The notes under the pieces are model-generated. The model was not told where the DNA came from, made no database searches, and saw only the letters and a list, made by a program, of their open reading frames with translations. Shown piece after piece: positions 57,980-64,000 of a DNA stretch of 64,000 bases (its first letter is position 1; each line of letters opens with the position of its first letter). Source of the stretch: Lachnospiraceae bacterium (GTDB lineage: Bacteria; Bacillota; Clostridia; Lachnospirales; Lachnospiraceae); contig JALFLM010000076.1 in NCBI GenBank assembly GCA_022774705.1, positions 35,609 to 99,608 of the forward strand, read 5' to 3'. A program made the position numbers and the translations under genes.

Positions 57980-60900
57980 ATGAAAAGAATCAAAAAAGCT
58001 TTGTCGCTTTTGCTTGTATTCTGCATGGTTTTCAGTATGACGGCTAATGTGTATGCAACTGAAGATCAGCTGGAATCACCAGCGGCAAATGAAGCTGTGT
58101 CAGCAGATGAAAATATTGATTCTGATACAGCTGCACCTGTTGACTCTTCTACTGACGAGGTACTGGATTCTGCAGATGAATCCGATACGAAAAGTTCTGA
58201 TTCAACGTCAGCGTTAACAGAAGAGGCTGATAATGGAGAAGCTGATTCTACTGAGAATTCGGAGGAAGTAGCCAATGACGAAACAACAGTAATAGAAGAG
58301 GCTGATAATGGAGAAGCTGATTCTACTGAGAATTCAGAGAAAGTAGCCAATGACGAAACAACAGTAACAGAAGATGATGTTACTGAGAATTTAAAAACAG
58401 AATCCGACAAAAATACAGCCGATTCGAAAGCAGCAGCCTTTAGTTTAGATAATGAAGCAACAGCTCAGGATGATGATACGACTGAAGTGGAAACAAAAAC
58501 GGCACGCAGTACCAGTGGAGATGACTTTTATAAGATTGTACATCTTGATGCGGGTCGTAAATATTTCAGTCCGGAAAATATCAAAAAAATCATCGATAAT
58601 GCAGCAGCAGCCGGTTTTAATCAGTTAGAACTGTATCTGTCTGACAATCAGGGTTTCCGATTTACTCTCGATGATATGAATGTTACTACATCAACCGGTA
58701 ATACATATAATTTAACTTCTGCTTTGGGTGATGGCTACAGTGATGGAAGTAAATATCCGGATGGAAGCGGTAAATATCTGACCCAGAGTGAGATGACTGG
58801 TATCATCAGCTATGCAAAGGATAAAGGTATTGATATTGTTCCCTGTATTAATACGCCCGGACACATGGGTGCTATTCTGGAAGAATTTACGCAGTTTAAA
58901 TACAGTGGTTCCAATAGTTCCATTGATCTGGAAAACACAGAAGCAGTTGCATTTGCACTGGCTATTGTAGAAAAATATGCAACATATTTTGAATCACAGG
59001 GAGTGAAATTCTTCAACCTGGGTGCCGACGAATATGCCAATGATCTTTCCACTATGGGATTCCAGGGGTTATATACTTCTGGAAAATATCAGAAATTTGT
59101 GAATTATCTGAATAATGCAGCACAGATTGTTATTAATCATAATATGACACCTCGTGCGTTTAATGATGGAATTTATTATAATGAAGATAATACATATTCA
59201 ATAAATTCTGCTATTCAGGTTTGCTACTGGTCCTGTGGCTGGAGTGGCTATAATCTGGCATCTGCACAATATCTGGTTAATCAGGGAATGGATGTAATCA
59301 ATACTCATGGAGATTACTATTGGGTATTAGGGAATTCCAACTGGAAGTGCAGTGCAGATAAGGCCAGCCAGTTTGACTATACCTCTTTCCAGTATCGTAC
59401 CGGAACTACCGGCAATGGAACTATCTCTGATCCTGCAGGTGCCATGTTCTGTATCTGGTGTGATGTTGGTAATGCAAATGGAGCAGATGATGGAACAGCT
59501 GTAGTTTCCGCAACGGCTGATGTTATTGCAGCATTTGGCGCAGCTCTTCCTGCTTCAGAAACCGGTGAAGAAAGTGGTGGCGGCTCAGAATCCAGTGGAA
59601 ATACTGGGGACAATAACAACAGTGGAAACACTGGAAACGTTGAAGTAACCGAGAATGAAACCATTACAGTCATAGTAGGCCAGACTACTACAGCGACAAT
59701 CAGCGGAGCGAACTATGCAGGAACCTATACAACAGAAGATCCTTCCATCGCTACGGTAAACGTTACGGGTGCAGATGCGACAACAAAATATACGCGGGCA
59801 TCTGTTAAATGTAATACATTAATCGACAATAACAGCGATAATTGGACTGCTGTATCAGGATATTATTATAAGGCAGACGATGGCAATTATTATCCGGTAT
59901 ATGCGAAGAGAAGCAGTAAACCGATTCTTTGGTGGACTAGCTATGAGTACACCTGGGGCTATTCAACAACGTCTTCTACCAGCAATGTGACCCAGATTGG
60001 TACTCAGAGTACAACCGATACCAGTACAACACCGAATATCACGGTTTATACGAAGTCCAATACAGATGGAACGCCTGCTTCTACAACTGTTACTTTCACA
60101 GGTTTGTCTGTAGGTACTACATATGTTACTGTGGGTAATACCCGTTATACGATTAATGTTGTTGCAGAAGACTTAAGCAACGTAACTCCTTTGACTGTTG
60201 AATTATGGATTACCAATAGCGTAGTACATGTTTCGAAAAGCGACAACAGTGCTTCCAGTGTAGACATTGCTGCAACGACTGCATATGGTGAAGATGGCGT
60301 AGATATCAGAACTCTTGTCCCGGAAACTGCATATTCAAATTATGATGGCTGGATAGAATTACATTTCTGGCAGGCGATGAGATTGGATTCGGATAATGCT
60401 CAGACAGCTATCGCTGGTGACGACGAAACAGCAGACGGTTTGTCATTTACAAAGGTTCGTTATTATGATGGTTCATGGCAGTATATGACATCAGATGGCA
60501 AATGGACTTCATTTGAATCAGGTGATCAGGCAGTGGCATACTATATGCGACACACGCAGATTACAAAAGAAGTAACGACTGCTATGAAAGACTGGGGATA
60601 TTCAACCGATAGAACAACACCGGATACAAGTGCAGGAAATGGGCAGGTTGCATTAACAGTAGCAGTTGTATATCCGGATGGTACTGTTTCGCCGACAGAA
60701 GGTAGTATGTACGCAAATTCGACAACTATTTTCAATTATTGGTCTGGACGAGACATTGGTATTATTGCTCCGTTAAATAATAGTGACTATGATATTGCTA
60801 AAATCACAGTAACGGATGGTACGCGTACAGATAATACTACCAGTAATACATGGGAATCTAATTCTACAATTGAATGGGATAAGATAACAAATGCTGCAGG

Positions 60901-63160
60901 AAGCGAATGGTACAATGAAACAGAGGTGTGGAATGATACCATGGATACAGAACCTGTAGTAAATGGTAATACATCCAATATTACATGGTCTGCTAAAAAT
61001 ACTGCCAAGTTAGTATTGATTTATTTAAAACCGGTACATCATGAATCCAATCTGCTGGTTCAGTGGATAGATGATAGTGCAAATGGCGCAGTGATATCTT
61101 CCCTGGAAGTTGTTGTTGCTTATGACGGCAGTGAGGATGCAATCACATTCCTTAATGGTTTGAAGCAGACATCCGATGTTCATGCAGGTTCTATTACTTT
61201 GGATGACAATGCTTATATTACAAATAGTTCTAATGTAAACCAGACATTCAATAAAGATATTACAACAATTCAGGGTGTAGCTGGACAGTATACATCAGGA
61301 CTGTATGAGTATACGGGAGCTGATATTTCGGAAGATGGAAAAACTTTGACATTGCATTATAATTTGAATTCAACAAATCTTGCAAAGCAGTATGTTATTG
61401 ATTTCGGCCTTCCGGTTAATATTCCGTTAACTGATTTGGTGCAAAGTACGGATCAAGTTGAAAATGTAGTTGTAAGTAGTAATGCTTCTTATGCAAATGG
61501 GGTAATTACTTACACACCATCTCAGGTACTGAATGGAATAGAAGCAGTTACTGCTCGTGTAGAATATAAAACTGGTAATCCAACCACATTTAGTATTGGC
61601 TTTGTTCCTGCAACAACGGTATATTATGAAGAAGGGTTTTTAAAACTGAATGGCTTTAGTGCTGGAAGCAAAGGAACTAGCGCACAGGCAAAAGAGGCTG
61701 TTGGAAATAAAACGAATAATTATGGTTATGATTCGGTTTATACGAATACGAACGTTGGACCGAGCAATGGTACTCAGGCAACCAGTACAACATACGGCGA
61801 CAGTGCTGAATTCACTTTTACCGGCACAGGTGTAGATATTTATGCAAATTGTAATACGGAAACAGGTCAGCTGTTTATTGTGGTAAAAAACAGCAAGGAT
61901 GCTGTTGTAAAAGTTGCTCAGGTAAAAACAGCTTTATTAAATGGTACAAGTGATTCTACAAAAGATCAGGCAGTAACCGGATATAATGTACCTGTTGTCA
62001 GTCTGGATTTAGGGACAAATGACACCTATACGGTTGTAATTTCACATAAAAAACCGACAAGTGAGTCAACTGGTGATACTGTAAATCTTGATGGATTCCG
62101 TGTATACGGAACGTTGGCTGGTGATGATCAGGCATACGTGGCTGATAATGAGCAGAATCCTGCATTTGTAGAACTGCGTGATCAGGTACTTGCAGCTTTA
62201 AGTGTAAAAGAAGAGGAAAGCCAGTATGCAAACCAGATTGCAAGAGATACTCTGGCGCAGGTTTACTCTACTGCTGGAGTTGCTAATGGCGCTGTTTTAA
62301 TTGATGCAAGTGATAATACAACAGCAGATGTTCAGGATCTTCTGGATAATGGACCGAAAAATGAACTATATCTTCGTCCTAATCAGAGTGTTACATTTAA
62401 ATTAACCGGTGCTGACAATGTTCAGATTGGTCTGAAAGCACTGGATCATGCAGTAACTTATAAGGTGAATAATGGAGATGGAATCACTCTGAATACCAGT
62501 ACTGATATGTTCTATCCATATGATATGGAAAAGGGAAAAACAATTACTATTACCAATACTGGAAGCGAGGGCATTCTTTCCATTACCGATATTAAGTTCG
62601 CTGGTGAAAATACGGATAGTGCAGCTGCTGCAGTTTCTTATTTTGCTGAACTGGATGAGGCAGACCTGATGCCTGCACTTATGTGTCTTGGTTTTGAACC
62701 CGAACCCACCACAGCCGATGCAACCCTCAACATCTCTGTTGCCGATTACACCGGTACAGAGCTGGCTTCCACTGTTTTAACTGCCAACGGCACAGAAGGT
62801 GAAGACAATGTATTTGCTGCAGCTGATATTGCAGAAGCAGCGAAATCTGTTTTACCGGAAGGTTATGCACTGGCAGATGAAACAGCTGTTGCAGATCAGA
62901 CTGTTGTATATGGTGAGGACGGTACTGTAACGGTTCAGGCCGGTAAGGTTGCAACACTGAATGTTACATACAAGAAGCTGTTTGGCAAGACTGTTGGTAC
63001 TGTTGTACTGACAAAGGTTCAGACCTCTGACAGCACAAAAGCCACATTCTCTGCTTCTGAGATCAGAGCAGCTGTTCCTGAAGGATATACAGCAATGTCT
63101 CTGATTGGAACAAGTGTGAAGTACGGTTCTGAAAGCAGCAAAACGGTTTACGTTTATTAG
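57980..63160 (+). CDS. Large secreted multidomain GH20 glycosidase
   Basis: A 1726-residue exported protein. The signal peptide is 1-27 (RIKKALSLLLVFCMVFSMTANVYA). A long acidic Ser/Thr/Glu-rich region (28 to about 170) includes a 25-residue tandem duplication. The GH20 barrel (about 180-525) has the catalytic pair Asp350-Glu351 in FNLGADEYAND, preceded by INTPGHMGAIL, as in hexosaminidases and lacto-N-biosidases acting on host glycans. The remainder contains Ig-like and carbohydrate-binding-like modules. The last about 150 residues form a separate repeat-like module. No LPxTG or other anchor is visible, so release or noncovalent binding is likely. AAGGAGG precedes the ATG. More AT-rich than the core genes, except for the 3' end. 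Confidence 0.88.
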   Translation: MKRIKKALSLLLVFCMVFSMTANVYATEDQLESPAANEAVSADENIDSDTAAPVDSSTDEVLDSADESDTKSSDSTSALTEEADNGEADSTENSEEVANDETTVIEEADNGEADSTENSEKVANDETTVTEDDVTENLKTESDKNTADSKAAAFSLDNEATAQDDDTTEVETKTARSTSGDDFYKIVHLDAGRKYFSPENIKKIIDNAAAAGFNQLELYLSDNQGFRFTLDDMNVTTSTGNTYNLTSALGDGYSDGSKYPDGSGKYLTQSEMTGIISYAKDKGIDIVPCINTPGHMGAILEEFTQFKYSGSNSSIDLENTEAVAFALAIVEKYATYFESQGVKFFNLGADEYANDLSTMGFQGLYTSGKYQKFVNYLNNAAQIVINHNMTPRAFNDGIYYNEDNTYSINSAIQVCYWSCGWSGYNLASAQYLVNQGMDVINTHGDYYWVLGNSNWKCSADKASQFDYTSFQYRTGTTGNGTISDPAGAMFCIWCDVGNANGADDGTAVVSATADVIAAFGAALPASETGEESGGGSESSGNTGDNNNSGNTGNVEVTENETITVIVGQTTTATISGANYAGTYTTEDPSIATVNVTGADATTKYTRASVKCNTLIDNNSDNWTAVSGYYYKADDGNYYPVYAKRSSKPILWWTSYEYTWGYSTTSSTSNVTQIGTQSTTDTSTTPNITVYTKSNTDGTPASTTVTFTGLSVGTTYVTVGNTRYTINVVAEDLSNVTPLTVELWITNSVVHVSKSDNSASSVDIAATTAYGEDGVDIRTLVPETAYSNYDGWIELHFWQAMRLDSDNAQTAIAGDDETADGLSFTKVRYYDGSWQYMTSDGKWTSFESGDQAVAYYMRHTQITKEVTTAMKDWGYSTDRTTPDTSAGNGQVALTVAVVYPDGTVSPTEGSMYANSTTIFNYWSGRDIGIIAPLNNSDYDIAKITVTDGTRTDNTTSNTWESNSTIEWDKITNAAGSEWYNETEVWNDTMDTEPVVNGNTSNITWSAKNTAKLVLIYLKPVHHESNLLVQWIDDSANGAVISSLEVVVAYDGSEDAITFLNGLKQTSDVHAGSITLDDNAYITNSSNVNQTFNKDITTIQGVAGQYTSGLYEYTGADISEDGKTLTLHYNLNSTNLAKQYVIDFGLPVNIPLTDLVQSTDQVENVVVSSNASYANGVITYTPSQVLNGIEAVTARVEYKTGNPTTFSIGFVPATTVYYEEGFLKLNGFSAGSKGTSAQAKEAVGNKTNNYGYDSVYTNTNVGPSNGTQATSTTYGDSAEFTFTGTGVDIYANCNTETGQLFIVVKNSKDAVVKVAQVKTALLNGTSDSTKDQAVTGYNVPVVSLDLGTNDTYTVVISHKKPTSESTGDTVNLDGFRVYGTLAGDDQAYVADNEQNPAFVELRDQVLAALSVKEEESQYANQIARDTLAQVYSTAGVANGAVLIDASDNTTADVQDLLDNGPKNELYLRPNQSVTFKLTGADNVQIGLKALDHAVTYKVNNGDGITLNTSTDMFYPYDMEKGKTITITNTGSEGILSITDIKFAGENTDSAAAAVSYFAELDEADLMPALMCLGFEPEPTTADATLNISVADYTGTELASTVLTANGTEGEDNVFAAADIAEAAKSVLPEGYALADETAVADQTVVYGEDGTVTVQAGKVATLNVTYKKLFGKTVGTVVLTKVQTSDSTKATFSASEIRAAVPEGYTAMSLIGTSVKYGSESSKTVYVY
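58223..58372 (+). repeat. Two tandem copies of a 75-bp unit in the GH20 gene
   Basis: Copies at 58223-58297 and 58298-58372 differ at only a few positions and encode 25-residue acidic units beginning EADNGEADSTENSE. They lie in the linker between signal peptide and catalytic domain. Confidence 0.9.
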
Positions 63161-63214
63161 TTGCTGTATTTCGGGAATCGGATTCGGATACTTACAATAA
63201 TTAATCTCTTATAA

Positions 63215-63267
63215 AAAATCAGCCTTTGTTCGTTGTTTTAATCGGCGGACAGGGGCTGATTTTATTT
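63215..63267 (+). terminator. Terminator of the GH20 gene
   Basis: AAAATCAGCC at 63215-63224 pairs with GGCTGATTTT at 63254-63263, with inner TTGT/ACAG pairing, followed by ATTTGG. About 55 bp after the stop codon. Confidence 0.75.
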
Positions 63268-63428
63268 GGTTCTGTGTTTTTTTGAATCTGAATTTTTTCC
63301 GGAAACGTTGGGTCCATATCTCACGGACATTCTGTTGATACGATATTTATTCAGGAACTGGTAACTGTATTCTGAGAGAAGGGAAATACTTTTTATAGTA
63401 TTTTCAGAAAGTATTTATATATTGATAA

Positions 63429-63457
63429 TTGAAAAATATATTTATTTACTATATAAT
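63429..63457 (+). promoter_or_regulatory. Consensus promoter without a downstream gene
   Basis: TTGAAA at 63429-63434 and TATAAT at 63452-63457 are 17 bp apart. The 11-mer ACTATATAATA that contains the -10 recurs at 63650. No intact gene follows before the terminator at 63899. Confidence 0.65.
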
Positions 63458-63463
63458 ACAAGG

Positions 63464-63936
63464 GTCAAAAGGTCATGTATTTCGTGCTTACACGAAAATA
63501 CATGACTTTGGGATCCGCAAAACATGAGAAAGTAGCCGTTTTTCGTAGAAAAATGAGCGGATTTCGAATGTTTTCAGGATTTCGGGAGCGTGAAACGCGG
63601 AGAAATCCGTTGGTATCATAGCGTCAAATTCATTTGACGCTTTCATCACTATATAATAAAAATACATTTCAGACGAAGTTCTTTCGCTTTGTACTGCTTT
63701 GAAGATATAGATTTACAGACTGTAACTTCAGATTTTGATCCGTAAGCGGAGAATTCGTATGACTTACATCAATTAACAAACTGTTTTATGCAGGATGATT
63801 TTTCAGGCTGTAAGGCGCAGTAATGCGCCACAGCGGTGGATGCGGCGATTGACGACAATGCAGCAGATGAAAACTTAAACATGATACAGGTTGTATAGAA
63901 AGTGTGATGAATGCTTGCATTCATGAGCACTTTTTT
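63464..63936 (+). ncRNA. Candidate noncoding RNA or decayed gene
   Basis: The interval runs from the promoter at 63429 to a terminator at 63899-63936 (AAAGTG and ATGAATGC pairing with GCATTCAT and CACTTT, then T-run). It contains strong stems: 63472-63507 (GTCATGTATTT with AAATACATGAC), 63620-63641 (AGCGTCAAAT with ATTTGACGCT, perfect) and 63814-63829 (GGCGCA with TGCGCC). One frame near 63770-63898 reads like protein (CATAVDAAIDDNAADENLNM) but is cut by stop codons. It could be a structured RNA or the remains of a small gene. Confidence 0.4.
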
Positions 63937-64000
63937 GTACAAATCTATTTGGCGGATACGCCACACCGAGGAAACACGCAGTGTTTTCGAGGTTGGCTCT

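Overview
The window looks like chromosome from an endospore-forming member of Clostridia, most likely a gut Lachnospiraceae. The evidence is the spore genes yabP and yabQ, the order mazG-hup-rqcP-yabP-yabQ-divIC, a DUF1858 protein next to a small ferredoxin, GdpP-L9-DnaB gene order, strong AGGAGG-type ribosome sites and many TTGACA-17-TATAAT promoters. Base composition is moderate over most of the window and visibly more AT-rich from about 53.9 kb onward. No rRNA, tRNA or CRISPR array was seen.

Layout. 1-6 kb: the end of a wall-teichoic-acid-like cluster (three CDP-glycerol glycerophosphotransferase-type genes and a GT2 glycosyltransferase), then sfsA. 6.7-12.6 kb: a complete five-gene oligopeptide/dipeptide ABC importer operon. 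12.7-16.4 kb: alr, a nitroreductase, mobB and a secreted SH3b/C39-like protein. 16.4-21.4 kb: an RpoD-like sigma factor divergent from gdpP-rplI-dnaB. 21.5-24.8 kb: a MerR-type regulator, ferredoxin, DUF1858 protein, mecA and small unknown genes behind a strong promoter with a long structured leader. 24.9-30.1 kb: a GH18/SH3b lipoprotein, a TetM-like translational GTPase and an M24 peptidase. 30.2-34.4 kb: the fructose locus (fruA and fruK divergent from a DeoR-type regulator). 34.4-40.1 kb: a CwlD-like amidase, an EamA permease, a nitroreductase, an AAA-ATPase-like/PD-(D/E)XK protein, a PepSY lipoprotein and a gene relic. 40.1-45.4 kb: a polar amino acid ABC importer, a HAD phosphatase and a DUF362 protein. 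45.6-48.5 kb: the mazG-to-divIC cell-division and sporulation cluster. 48.7-52.5 kb: murI, trkA and trkH.

52.5-64 kb is the accessory part and the most interesting. A tyrosine recombinase is followed 20 bp later by a 236-bp segment bounded by 26-bp inverted repeats. Each repeat is built as two 10-bp arms around a 6-bp core. The segment carries opposed promoters and a central terminator, which is the layout of an invertible promoter. Downstream lie two short peptides with a shared N-terminal pattern, a PqqD-like protein, a membrane-anchored unknown, an HPr-kinase-like ATPase and a radical SAM/SPASM enzyme. This is a candidate phase-variable RiPP-type peptide-modification operon. It is followed by a 1726-residue secreted GH20 glycosidase and then by a promoter-to-terminator interval with no intact gene.

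Other structure not explained by genes: a three-copy family of palindromic intergenic repeats with a conserved core and tail but different arms; a sporulation-type promoter placed inside a terminator hairpin that also masks the yabP ribosome site; an in-frame palindromic insertion inside the AAA-ATPase gene; and several short tandem repeats with periods that are multiples of three.
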